From Marinobacter subterrani (GTDB taxonomy: Bacteria > Pseudomonadota > Gammaproteobacteria > Pseudomonadales > Oleiphilaceae), in contig NZ_LFBU01000001.1 in assembly GCF_001045555.1 (NCBI RefSeq), positions 2,046,001 to 2,110,000 of the forward strand: a stretch of 64,000 bases of DNA, read 5' to 3'. The position numbers and the translations under genes are program-made. The notes beneath the pieces were generated by a model, which saw only the letters and a list, made by a program, of their open reading frames with translations, made no database searches and had not been told where the DNA came from. Below, piece after piece: positions 1 to 7,956 of this stretch. How positions within the stretch are numbered: the stretch's first letter is position 1; each line of letters begins with the position of its first letter.

Positions 1-874
1 GGCGGAACATTTCCTGGTAGCCCTGGATATCCTTCTTGGGAATCCGGATCCACTTCGCTTCGGGAATGGCATTCTCCTGCCCCCGGATCAGGTCCATTGC
101 CTGGGGAAACATATTCCAGGCGACTTCCCGGGCTTCCTGGGCAGTGGCGTCGTCCAGCACCTCATCTTTCGCAATAATCTGCAGCGTCAACTGGGCCAGC
201 GGGTAATCAACAATACCGCCCTTGTCACCAATCCCCTTGTACAGCTCCAGCGCCTGGTAGGCGAAGGCCGGCGCGTAGGCGGTGTCTACCGAGCCGTTGT
301 TGAACTTGCCGGCAAAGTTGGTGATATCGGAGGGCACCACCGTCGCCTTCACATAGTTCACCATGTGAATGGCATCCTTCTGGTAGTCCAGGGTCGCCAT
401 CCGCTTGCCCGCCAGTTCACCGGCGGTATCAATGCTGCGATCATTCACGAACAGGTAACCGGCACCCACCGGCACAATACCCAGCACCTCGTAGCCGTTC
501 TCTTTCATCAGGGGGGCGGCCTTGGGCTGGACCAGGGTGGCCAGCAGGGTCTTGAGGTTATCGTAACTGGGAATGGCCCCGACGGCGCTGATGGTGCCGG
601 TAAACCGGTTATAGGGCCGAGTACGGAGATCGGTCGCGGCGACGGCATCACACTGGCCGGCATTGAAGTCACCAATCGCCACGCCTTCGTCGGTGTAGGG
701 CCTGAGCTGGAAATCCACGCCATGGGCTTTCATCTCCAGGGCGTAGTCCTCCATGAAATTGTAAAAGTCACCATTGGCGCCAATCACATCGAACACGCAC
801 ATCTCGATGGCCTGCGCCGAGGCCAGGGGCGCAACAGCAGCCAGGGTCACGGCGGAAAGGGTCTTGCGGATCAT
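1..874 (-). CDS. Periplasmic solute-binding protein (DUF6091-like), 3' end cut by window edge
   Basis: At least 291 residues are visible; the C-terminus runs off the left edge. The start is an ATG at 874-872 with GGAGGT six bases upstream. The first ~22 residues form a clear Sec signal peptide (MIRKTLSAVTLAAVAPLASA, then QA), so the product is periplasmic. The mature part begins IEMCVFDVIGANGDFYNF and contains YTDEGVAIGDFNAGQCDAV and SDITNFAGKFNNGSVD, which I recognise from proteins annotated as putative solute-binding proteins (DUF6091). These resemble the binding subunits of TRAP-type uptake systems; the ligand is unknown. The gene lies 59 bp downstream of a lipoprotein gene on the same strand, so the two are probably co-transcribed. 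Family assignment is from memory. Confidence 0.75.
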   Translation of the reverse strand, partial: MIRKTLSAVTLAAVAPLASAQAIEMCVFDVIGANGDFYNFMEDYALEMKAHGVDFQLRPYTDEGVAIGDFNAGQCDAVAATDLRTRPYNRFTGTISAVGAIPSYDNLKTLLATLVQPKAAPLMKENGYEVLGIVPVGAGYLFVNDRSIDTAGELAGKRMATLDYQKDAIHMVNYVKATVVPSDITNFAGKFNNGSVDTAYAPAFAYQALELYKGIGDKGGIVDYPLAQLTLQIIAKDEVLDDATAQEAREVAWNMFPQAMDLIRGQENAIPEAKWIRIPKKDIQGYQEMFR

Positions 875-933
875 AACGACCTCCGGGTCATTGTTGTCTT
901 TGTATCAACGGGGAAGTGTTTGCACGGCCTGCC

Positions 934-1998
934 TTAGAGCAGGCCGTCGAGGCTCATGGTTTCTACGTTTTCGGTGTTGCGCTCCGGGGTCATCCTGCCG
1001 AAAAAGCTCTGGGGTGTCCGGTAGCCGTAATGGCGGGTCCAGTACTTGTCGGAGGAGAACCGGATAACACCGGCGGCCACCTCATCCACCAGGCGGTACT
1101 CGTCCCAGACCTCGATCCGGCCTTCGGCCTCGGCAAACCGGGCAATAACGTCGGCGAGCACCTCCGGCCGGCCAAAGGTTTCAGCCGCCACGGCCTCGAC
1201 CGCCATGGAGGCCCGGATGCCGGCCTGCACGCCGAGCTCGGAACTGTTTTCGAGCACAGCCCACGGATCCGGCGAGAGTGCCGGGCGGGTGTCTGGCAGC
1301 AGCAGCCACACCAGTGCGCGGATGGCATTGGGCAGGCCACCCCATTTTTCGTTGTCTACACAGCGGGCCGCGCGTTCGGCCTGGGGGGCGATGTTTTTGG
1401 GAATGTCTGCCCGGGCGCCGGAGTTGGCGTCGTTGACAATGGCCTGCATACCGGTGAGCAGGCCCAGCAGAAAGGTCAGCTCGTCCTGCTCATTGAACAG
1501 GAAGGGGCATGCCAACGGTTCCGCCGCCGGGTCGAACTCGTAGGCTGCCATTGCCCGCTGAAACGCCAGGTAGCGGCGCTCGGCAACCCTTGCGTTGAGT
1601 CTTTTGGCTTCTTCCCGGGCGTCCTTGGCGGCCGGCACCCGGCCTGCAAAATCTGCCCGGAGGTAGGCCAGCTCGGCTTCCCAGGCCCGGTATTCCATGC
1701 AGTTGGCCGCCAGCAGCATCAGCAGCGATCCGGTGCTGTAGGGCGCATCGGTAACGCGGGAAAAGGAATAGAGCAACGGGTCGACGCCCTCACCCAGGGA
1801 GCAGGCCATTTGCGGGTCTGACATCTGCATGACATAAGGCGTGGCTTCGGTCTTCGAATAACCGGAGAGGACAACCCCGGTGGTGGTGTAAATGGGGTTT
1901 GCCGAACAGCCCGCAAGGGCAGCAACGGCCCCCAGTGAGAGAGCCTTGAGGCGTACCGCCGACATGAGCGGTGCGAGCCTTCGCAGTAAGGAAATCAT
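934..1998 (-). CDS. Lipoprotein of unknown function, possibly TatT-like
   Basis: 354 residues. A hydrophobic leader ends in the lipobox LAGC (Cys about residue 31), so the protein is predicted to be lipidated. The start at 1998 has AGGGTG upstream; a second Met at residue 12 would give a more typical lipoprotein leader. The mature protein is largely alpha-helical by eye, with a charged helical stretch near residues 125-155 and repeats of short helices. Its layout (lipid anchor, DP followed by helical repeats, a gene for a periplasmic binding protein next door) recalls the TatT lipoproteins that accompany some TRAP binding proteins, but I see no decisive motif. Likely first gene of a two-gene operon with the binding protein at 1-874. 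Confidence 0.7.
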   Translation of the reverse strand: MISLLRRLAPLMSAVRLKALSLGAVAALAGCSANPIYTTTGVVLSGYSKTEATPYVMQMSDPQMACSLGEGVDPLLYSFSRVTDAPYSTGSLLMLLAANCMEYRAWEAELAYLRADFAGRVPAAKDAREEAKRLNARVAERRYLAFQRAMAAYEFDPAAEPLACPFLFNEQDELTFLLGLLTGMQAIVNDANSGARADIPKNIAPQAERAARCVDNEKWGGLPNAIRALVWLLLPDTRPALSPDPWAVLENSSELGVQAGIRASMAVEAVAAETFGRPEVLADVIARFAEAEGRIEVWDEYRLVDEVAAGVIRFSSDKYWTRHYGYRTPQSFFGRMTPERNTENVETMSLDGLL

Positions 1999-2197
1999 AA
2001 TTCACCCTGCACTTCGTTGTTTTTGTAGGTCCGATCCAACGAACGATTTTTGTCAACGGGTGCAAGAATGCGGCGAAAGCTGTCCTACAAAAATGGCTCG
2101 AATGCCGATCCGGTTATGCCGATCAGGCCAATGGCCCATAGAGGAAAGCGGTAAGAGGGGATTTATTTGATTTAAAACAGGGACTTTTCCAAAACGT

Positions 2198-2818
2198 TCA
2201 TCCGGACTTCAAAGCCATCATCGCCATCACCTGGTCGGTCAGGCCGTCCAGTGTGAGGCCGCCCCGCCCGGGGTTGTACCAGGTAACGGTCCAGCTCAGG
2301 GCACCGGTCAACATCCGGCGCACCACGAACGGATCGGCTTCCAGCGCACCCTCACTTTTCAGGGCTTCCAGCACCTCCAGCCAGAGCGCTTCGTAAATAT
2401 CACGCAGCTCCAGCACCTCAGCCTGCGAGGCCGCCGAGAGGCTTCGCCATTCGAACACCAGCACCGCCATGGCCTCGCCCGTCTGGCCGTTGATCGACTC
2501 CAGCTCGGCACGAACCAACCCACGCAGTTTGTCCCGGATTGAATCGGCAGCTTCCAGGGCTGCCTGCATCAGCGCAGTATTCAGTCGGATGGTTTCCACC
2601 ATCACCGCCTTGAGGATTTCCTCCTTGGTCCGGAAGTGGTGAAACAGGCTGCCAGACTGGATGCCGACGGCCGCCGCCAGATCGCGCACCGTTGTGCGTT
2701 CATAGCCTTTCTCACGGAACAGCCGGGCCGCCTCGGTAAGCAGGCGACCACGGGCGCCATTGGGGTCGGACACGAGATTTTCGGCAATCAGGGACTGGAG
2801 GATCTGGTTCTGGCTCAC
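2198..2818 (-). CDS. atuR: TetR-family regulator of the atu cluster
   Basis: 206 residues starting at a GTG (2818-2816). Residues ~20-70 hold a TetR helix-turn-helix ([20 protein letters not shown], then [20 protein letters not shown]), followed by an all-helical ligand-binding half with a trailing segment of the type seen in regulators of acyl-CoA catabolism. It is divergent from atuA, with 158 bp between the two starts, the same arrangement as atuR in Pseudomonas. A perfect-armed palindrome sits within a predicted atuA promoter in this gap. Inference: it represses the atu genes until an isoprenoid acyl-CoA or acid binds. The symbol rests on position plus family. Confidence 0.82.
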   Translation of the reverse strand: MSQNQILQSLIAENLVSDPNGARGRLLTEAARLFREKGYERTTVRDLAAAVGIQSGSLFHHFRTKEEILKAVMVETIRLNTALMQAALEAADSIRDKLRGLVRAELESINGQTGEAMAVLVFEWRSLSAASQAEVLELRDIYEALWLEVLEALKSEGALEADPFVVRRMLTGALSWTVTWYNPGRGGLTLDGLTDQVMAMMALKSG

Positions 2819-2871
2819 TAACGCTATCCGGTTGGCATTTGAGGCCCTTGATTCTACCTCAAACTTGCCTG

Positions 2872-2901
2872 TTTACAAACCAAGCGCTTGCTTGGTATTG
2901 T
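2872..2901 (+). promoter_or_regulatory. Predicted atuA promoter with an AtuR operator in the spacer
   Basis: TTTACA (2872-2877) and TATTGT (2896-2901) are separated by 18 bp and make a reasonable sigma-70 promoter for atuA. The spacer holds ACCAAGCGCTTGCTTGGT (2879-2896): 7-bp arms ACCAAGC/GCTTGGT in perfect inversion around GCTT. This size and symmetry is typical of TetR-family operators, and its position would block RNA polymerase. It could also control the divergent atuR gene. Confidence 0.6.
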
Positions 2902-2976
2902 CAGTTTCATCATCAGGCAATTCCGCCAGACTCCGACATCGATCCGGGTTGGCGACCGCAGATAAGGCAGAACACC

Positions 2977-4773
2977 ATGGCTGATTCCCCGAAAACGGTT
3001 CGCATCGGATGCTCCGCGGCATTCTGGGGCGATACGGAAACCGCCGCCGCGCAACTGGTACGCCAGGGCACGATTGATTATCTAGTGGCGGATTATCTGG
3101 CCGAAATCACCATGTCCATCATGGCCGGCCAGAAAATGAAGGACCCGACCCAGGGTTACGCCCGTGATTTCGTGCAGACGGTCATGGGGCCCCTGCTGGG
3201 CGACCTCAAGGAAAAAGGCATCCGGGTGCTCGCCAACGCGGGCGGCGTGAATCCGGTCGCCTGCCGCGATGCCCTCCAGGCCCTCTGTGAAAAGGCAGGC
3301 GTAGAGATGAACATTGCCCTGGTGCTGGGCGACGATCTGCTGATGAAGAAGAAAAAGCTCGCCGATATGGGCATCACGGAGATGAGTTCCGGCCAGGCGA
3401 TGCCACCCATGATGGTCAGCCTCAACGCTTACCTGGGTGCGCCGGGCCTGGTTGCGGCGCTGGAACAGGGCGCCGATATTGTGATTACCGGCCGGGTTGC
3501 CGACAGCGCGCTGGTGCTGGCGCCTTTGGTGCACGAATTCGGATGGAGCTGGCAAGACTACGACAAGCTGGCCCAGGGTAGCCTGGCCGGGCATCTGCTT
3601 GAGTGCGGTGCCCAGGCCACCGGTGGCAACTTCACAGACTGGGAAGCCGTGGCCGGCGGCTACGCCGATATGGGCTTCCCCATCGCGGAAGTCAGCGCCG
3701 ACGGCGGGTTTTTCATCACCAAACCCGACGATACCGGCGGCCTGGTCAGCCGCGGCACCGTGGCAGAGCAATTGGTCTATGAGATTGGCGACCCCCGGGC
3801 TTACCTTCTCCCGGATGTGACCTGCGATTTCACGGGCGTTGAGCTGGAAGAAGCCGGTACCAATCGGGTTAAGGTTCGGGGCGCCCGAGGGCTTCCACCC
3901 ACGGACCGCTACAAGGTATCGGGCACCTGGCCAGATGGGTTCAAGTGCACGGTCACCTTCCTTCTGGCTGGCATGAACGCAAGGGCCAAGGCACAGACAG
4001 TCGCCCAGGCCATTCTGACCAAGACCTCACGCATCTTCAGCGAGCGTGGCCTGCCCGATTACAGTGAGACCAGCATTGAGCTTCTGGGCACTGAAACCAC
4101 CTATGGCGCCCACGGCCGTGGCGAGGACTGCCGGGAAGTGGTAGTGAAGATCAGCACGGCCCATCCCAAGAAAGAGGCCCTGGTGCTGTTTTCCCGGGAA
4201 ATTGCCCAGGCGGCCACGGGTATGGCGCCGGGAATTACCGGAATTGTCGGGGGGCGGCCGACGGTGTGGCCGAAGATCCGGTTGTATTCGTGCCTGGTGC
4301 CGAAAACGGAAGTCGAGGTATCCGTGGACCTGGGTGGCAAGCGGCAAACCGTTGAGGTTGAGACCGGCGGCGGTTTCGATAGTAGCGACCTCCGGCCCCA
4401 ATTGTTCACTCACGCGACAGGCGCTACGGATACCACTGTGCCGCTGGTGGAACTGGCCTGGGCCCGGAGTGGCGACAAGGGCGACCACAGCAACATTGGC
4501 GTGATTGCCCGAAAACCGGAGTATCTGCCGTTTATCGAGGCAGCCCTGACCGAGGCGGCGGTTGCGGACTGGATGGCCCATACCCTGAATCCGGAAACCG
4601 GCCGGGTCACTCGCTGGGCCTTGCCGGGATTGCAGGCGATCAATTTTCTGCTGGAGCACAGCCTTGGCGGCGGCGGTGTGGCCAGCCTGCGGATTGATCC
4701 CCAGGGGAAGGCGTTTGCCCAGCAACTATTGGAGTTTCCGGTCCCGGTTTCTGCAAAGGTCATCAACAAGTAA
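2977..4773 (+). CDS. atuA: Acyclic terpene utilization protein AtuA
   Basis: 598 residues. The reading frame is open further upstream, but ATG 2977 is chosen because AAGG lies 10 bases before it and the family begins [19 protein letters not shown]. The first ~450 residues are the DUF1446/AtuA domain ([38 protein letters not shown]). The last ~110 residues form the small AtuA-associated C-terminal domain ([20 protein letters not shown]). AtuA is required for growth on citronellol in Pseudomonas, but its biochemical step is not settled. It is the first gene downstream of the regulated promoter, followed after 15 bp by repeat element E1 and then atuB. Confidence 0.92.
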   Translation: MADSPKTVRIGCSAAFWGDTETAAAQLVRQGTIDYLVADYLAEITMSIMAGQKMKDPTQGYARDFVQTVMGPLLGDLKEKGIRVLANAGGVNPVACRDALQALCEKAGVEMNIALVLGDDLLMKKKKLADMGITEMSSGQAMPPMMVSLNAYLGAPGLVAALEQGADIVITGRVADSALVLAPLVHEFGWSWQDYDKLAQGSLAGHLLECGAQATGGNFTDWEAVAGGYADMGFPIAEVSADGGFFITKPDDTGGLVSRGTVAEQLVYEIGDPRAYLLPDVTCDFTGVELEEAGTNRVKVRGARGLPPTDRYKVSGTWPDGFKCTVTFLLAGMNARAKAQTVAQAILTKTSRIFSERGLPDYSETSIELLGTETTYGAHGRGEDCREVVVKISTAHPKKEALVLFSREIAQAATGMAPGITGIVGGRPTVWPKIRLYSCLVPKTEVEVSVDLGGKRQTVEVETGGGFDSSDLRPQLFTHATGATDTTVPLVELAWARSGDKGDHSNIGVIARKPEYLPFIEAALTEAAVADWMAHTLNPETGRVTRWALPGLQAINFLLEHSLGGGGVASLRIDPQGKAFAQQLLEFPVPVSAKVINK

Positions 4774-4788
4774 ACAATGGAGCATGCA

Positions 4789-4892
4789 CTGAGGCAGGTA
4801 AGGCTTTCCGAAACACGCTGTCAATACGTCCCTGTACGCTTGAGCGCAGCATCCCTGCTGCGCACAGTTCCGGAAAGCCTTACCTGCCTCAG
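4789..4892 (+). repeat. Y-shaped inverted repeat E1 (forward)
   Basis: Outer stem 4789-4810 / 4871-4892, 22 bp, perfect. Inner hairpin A: TACG-TCCC-TGTA (4825-4836). Inner hairpin B: GCGCAGCA-TCCC-TGCTGCGC (4844-4863). It fills the atuA-atuB gap, starting 15 bp after the atuA stop and ending 30 bp before atuB. No T-tract follows the stem, so it is not a standard intrinsic terminator. Confidence 0.9.
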
Positions 4893-4922
4893 CGCCCGAA
4901 CTTCGATAAGGGTCATCCAGAA

Positions 4923-5789
4923 ATGAGCTATCAATCTGTTTTTCGTCCGGACTTGTTTAAAGGCCATGTATTTATTGTCACCGGCGGTGGTTCCGGCATC
5001 GGCCGGTGTACGGCCCATGAACTTGCGGCCCTGGGTGCGCGGGTTGCCCTGGTGGGCCGTAAGGCCGAGAAAGTGGAGTCTGTAAAAGCAGAGATCACCG
5101 AAGACGGAGGCGTTGCCTCGGCTCATGTCTGCGATATCCGGGAAGAGGAATCTGTGAAAGCCACCGTCAAGGCGATTATTGCCGAACATGGCGGCCTGAA
5201 TGGTTTGGTGAACAACGCCGGTGGCCAGTTTCAGGCACCACTGACCGGGATTAATCAGAAGGGCTGGGAGACCGTCGTCCGCACCAATCTGACCGGCGGC
5301 TTTCTGATGGCTCGGGAAGCCTACACGCAGGCACTGTCGAAAACCGGGGGTGCCATCGTCAATATCGTGGCCGATATGTGGGGCGGCATGCCGGGCATGG
5401 GGCACTCGGGCGCCGCCCGGGCGGGAATGGTGAACTTTACCCAGACAGCCGCCGTTGAATGGGGCGCTTCCGGCGTTCGGGTGAACGCAGTTGCTCCGGG
5501 CTGGATTGCCTCCAGTGGCATGGATAACTACCCGGAACACATGAAGCAGTGGATCCGCAGCCTTGGCGATAACGTGCCCATCAAGCGGATGGGTACCGAA
5601 TCCGAAGTCAGCTCGGCCATCTGCTTTCTGCTCAGTCCGGGGGCGGCGTTTATCAGCGGCGACTGCCTGCGAATCGACGGCGGCGCCTCCCAGGGTGGTC
5701 GGGTCTGGCCGTTGCCGAAGGCCAGGAACAACGAGCCCTACAACGGCTTTCACCGGGCCATAACCCCGAAAGTTCTGAGCGACGACTGA
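4923..5789 (+). CDS. atuB: SDR-family oxidoreductase of the atu cluster (enoyl-CoA reductase-like)
   Basis: 288 residues, short-chain dehydrogenase/reductase. The N-terminal NAD(P) motif is TGGGSGIG (~residues 20-27) and NNAGG is near residue 97. At the usual YxxxK catalytic position the sequence reads SGAAR, so the canonical Tyr and Lys are Ser and Arg. SGAARAGM, AVEWG, VRVNAVAPG, and the tail CFLLSPGAAFISG resemble peroxisomal trans-2-enoyl-CoA reductase (PECR) and dienoyl-CoA reductases more than alcohol dehydrogenases. The position matches atuB, often proposed to oxidise citronellol or citronellal; the sequence suggests a CoA-thioester reductase instead. atuC starts 10 bp downstream with its ribosome site overlapping this stop. 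Confidence 0.85.
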   Translation: MSYQSVFRPDLFKGHVFIVTGGGSGIGRCTAHELAALGARVALVGRKAEKVESVKAEITEDGGVASAHVCDIREEESVKATVKAIIAEHGGLNGLVNNAGGQFQAPLTGINQKGWETVVRTNLTGGFLMAREAYTQALSKTGGAIVNIVADMWGGMPGMGHSGAARAGMVNFTQTAAVEWGASGVRVNAVAPGWIASSGMDNYPEHMKQWIRSLGDNVPIKRMGTESEVSSAICFLLSPGAAFISGDCLRIDGGASQGGRVWPLPKARNNEPYNGFHRAITPKVLSDD

Positions 5790-5799
5790 GGAGCCGCAC

Positions 5800-7416
5800 A
5801 TGCAGGTACTTGAATCCACCGTCAGCTCCCAGTCCGCAGACTTTGGCAACAACGCTGAAGCCATGGAAGCCCACATCACGACGTTCCGGGACGTTGAACA
5901 GAAGGTGCTGGATCTGGCAGAGGCCGCCCGGGAGAAATTCACCAAGCGGGGCAAGCTGTTGCCCCGGGATCGGATCAACCGGTTGCTGGATCGCGGCATG
6001 CCCTTCCTGGAGCTCTGCTCCCTGGCCGGCTACAAGATGCACGACGACAAGGACGGCAGCCAGGCCGGCGGCGGGATTATCGCCGGCATTGGTTATGTCA
6101 GTGGCATCCGTTGCCTGATCGTTGCCAGCAACAGCGCCATCAAGGGCGGCACCATTACCCCAGCCGGTCTGGACAAGACCCTGCGGCTGCAGCAGATCGC
6201 CATGGAAAACAAGCTGCCGGTTGTATCCCTCTCCGAGAGCGGCGGCGCCAACCTGAATTATGCAACCGACATTTTTGTGCTGGGCGCCCGGGGCTTTGCC
6301 AACCAGGCCAGGATGTCCGCTGCCGGCATTCCCCAGGTCACGGTGGTCCACGGCAACGCCACGGCAGGCGGTGCCTACCAGCCAGGCCTGTCCGATTATG
6401 TAATCGTGGTGCGCGAGCAAGCCAAGATGTTCCTCGCCGGCCCGCCATTGCTGAAGGCTGCCACCGGCGAAATTGCCACCGACGAAGAACTCGGCGGCGC
6501 GGAGATGCATGCCACGGTGGCAGGGACAGCGGAGTATCTGGCCGAAGACGACTCCGACGGCATCCGCCAGGCAAGAAACATCCTCGAGGCCCTGCCCTGG
6601 AACGAGCAACTGCCGCCCCGGCGCGAGCTTCAATGGGAGGAGCCGCTCTACCCGGCTGACGAACTGCTGGGCGTGATCCCGGCAGATGCCAGGAAACCCT
6701 ACGACGTTCGGGAAATTCTGGCCCGTATCGCCGACAGCTCAAAGTTCATGGACTTCAAGAACGAGTTTGACGACCAGACGGTGTGCGGCACCATCCGGAT
6801 CGAAGGCCACTCGGTTGGCATCATCGGCAACAACGGCCCGATCACACCGGCAGGCTCCGCCAAGGCCGCCCAGTTTATCCAGCTCTGTGACCAGGCGGGC
6901 ACGCCCCTGCTGTTCCTGCACAACACCACCGGTTTCATGGTGGGCACCCACTCAGAGCAGAACGGCATCATCAAACACGGCTCGAAGATGATCCAGGCCG
7001 TGGCCAATTGTCGGGTGCCAAAGGTCGCAATTGTGATCGGCGGTTCCTATGGTGCAGGTAACTACGCCATGTGCGGGCGGGGGCTGGACCCAAGGTTCAT
7101 CTTCGCCTGGCCCAACAGCCGAACGGCGGTCATGGGCCCGGCACAGGCGGGCAAGGTGATGCGCATTGTGGCGGAGGACAAGCAACGCCGCGGCGGCGTG
7201 GAGCCGGATCCGAAGACACTGGACTTTCTGGAACAGGCGACGGCCAAGAAACTGGAGGAAGGCTCTACGGCGCTGTTTGGAACAGCCCGGTTGTGGGATG
7301 ACGGGCTGATTGATCCGCGGGATACCCGGCGGGTTCTGGCTCTGGTTCTCGACGTTTGCCGCGAGGCCGAGGCTCGGCAGTTGCGGCCTAATACGTTTGG
7401 GGTGGCCCGCTTGTAG
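5800..7416 (+). CDS. atuC: Geranyl-CoA carboxylase, beta (carboxyltransferase) subunit
   Basis: 538 residues, the usual length for acyl-CoA carboxyltransferase beta subunits. Both halves of the carboxyltransferase fold are present: the N-terminal half with SGGANLNYATDIFVLGARGF and GNATAGGAY, and the C-terminal half with NNGPITPAGSAKAAQFI, GGSYGAGNYAMCGRG and FAWPNSRTAVMGPAQAG. It transfers CO2 from carboxybiotin on AtuF to the gamma-methyl of geranyl-CoA, making isohexenylglutaconyl-CoA. ATG 5800 follows GAGGAG. It could be mistaken for the methylcrotonyl-CoA carboxylase subunit LiuB; the flanking atuA, atuD, atuE and atuF favour AtuC. Confidence 0.9.
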   Translation: MQVLESTVSSQSADFGNNAEAMEAHITTFRDVEQKVLDLAEAAREKFTKRGKLLPRDRINRLLDRGMPFLELCSLAGYKMHDDKDGSQAGGGIIAGIGYVSGIRCLIVASNSAIKGGTITPAGLDKTLRLQQIAMENKLPVVSLSESGGANLNYATDIFVLGARGFANQARMSAAGIPQVTVVHGNATAGGAYQPGLSDYVIVVREQAKMFLAGPPLLKAATGEIATDEELGGAEMHATVAGTAEYLAEDDSDGIRQARNILEALPWNEQLPPRRELQWEEPLYPADELLGVIPADARKPYDVREILARIADSSKFMDFKNEFDDQTVCGTIRIEGHSVGIIGNNGPITPAGSAKAAQFIQLCDQAGTPLLFLHNTTGFMVGTHSEQNGIIKHGSKMIQAVANCRVPKVAIVIGGSYGAGNYAMCGRGLDPRFIFAWPNSRTAVMGPAQAGKVMRIVAEDKQRRGGVEPDPKTLDFLEQATAKKLEEGSTALFGTARLWDDGLIDPRDTRRVLALVLDVCREAEARQLRPNTFGVARL

Positions 7417-7468
7417 GCCTTTTCGGCTTGGGTGGGGCCCGCCTCTTGGCCTTCGAGCTTTGGGGCTG

Positions 7469-7577
7469 GAACCGGGGCGGAGGGCTTCCCAAAAAACGCC
7501 CGTAAATACGTCCCTGTAGGGCTCGGTCGCGCCATCCCTGGCGCTCCACGTTTTTGGGAAGCCCTCCGCCCCGGTTC
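7469..7577 (+). repeat. Y-shaped inverted repeat E2 (forward)
   Basis: Outer stem 7469-7498 / 7549-7577, 29 bp with one bulged A in an A6/T5 tract. Hairpin A: TACG-TCCC-TGTA (7507-7518). Hairpin B: GCGCCA-TCCC-TGGCGC (7529-7544). Starts 52 bp after the atuC stop. Pairs with E3 in opposite orientation. Confidence 0.9.
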
Positions 7578-7640
7578 TGGTCGACCACGAGTTATCGTTT
7601 TAAGAGAGAAAGCTTTTCCACTAATCAAGAGAACAAACAC

Positions 7641-7731
7641 GTAGGTCGGATTTGCCAAAGGCGTAATCCGACAAAAATGCCAGGGCACTCCGCCAATCTG
7701 TCGGATTACGCCTTCGGCTAATCCGACCTAC
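7641..7731. repeat. GTAGGTCGGATT inverted repeat R1
   Basis: Arms 7641-7672 and 7700-7731 are 32 bp each and agree at 30 positions when inverted, around a 27-base centre. Each arm itself contains the small hairpin CGGATTNGCCNAAGGCGTAATCCG. A single arm recurs at 9266-9297. Unrelated in sequence to E2 and E3, which flank it. GTAGGTCGGATT repeats of this kind are widespread in gammaproteobacterial intergenic DNA (from memory). Confidence 0.85.
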
Positions 7732-7776
7732 AGAGACAACAAAACTGTCAGCAGGTAGCAACAAACTTGCAGACAG

Positions 7777-7890
7777 CAGCGAGAGCGGGGGCAGGCTTTC
7801 AGAAAATGTAGAGGGCCAAGGATGGCCCGAAACAAGCGCACATGGATGTGCTCGTAGCGGTTTTCTGAAAGCCTGCCCCCGCTCTCGCTG
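7777..7890 (-). repeat. Y-shaped inverted repeat E3 (reverse)
   Basis: Outer stem 7777-7806 / 7861-7890, 30 bp, perfect. Read on the minus strand: hairpin A GCACA-TCCA-TGTGC, hairpin B GGGCCA-TCCT-TGGCCC. Ends 66 bp before atuD. Confidence 0.9.
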
Positions 7891-7956
7891 ACCAGATTAG
7901 CGAACGTGCTCTAACAGCACGTAGGCACGAACTTTCTTAACAAGGAGAACAAGAAC

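Larger units (their letters stand above)
7417..7956. other. 540-bp gap between atuC and atuD packed with inverted repeats
   Basis: No credible gene. It holds, in order, element E2 (forward), the long inverted repeat R1, and element E3 (reverse), then the atuD ribosome site AAGGAG at 7942-7947. About 310 of the 540 bases belong to repeat structures. Confidence 0.85.

Noticed and set aside
2839..2976. Upstream extension of atuA
   Set aside because: It would translate through the predicted promoter and operator; ATG 2977 has a ribosome site and matches the family N-terminus.
4821..5999. 392-codon open frame on the minus strand opposite atuB and E1
   Set aside because: It runs antisense to the well-supported atuB and start of atuC, shows no domain, and has low-complexity GC-rich codon shadow features.
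7388..7688. Short open frames crossing the Y elements (also near 14094-14534, 38593-38886 and 39816-40331)
   Set aside because: They translate the hairpin arms and give the same Ala/Arg/His-rich peptides at each copy; no ribosome sites and no protein family. Similar peptides arise simply because the element is repeated.
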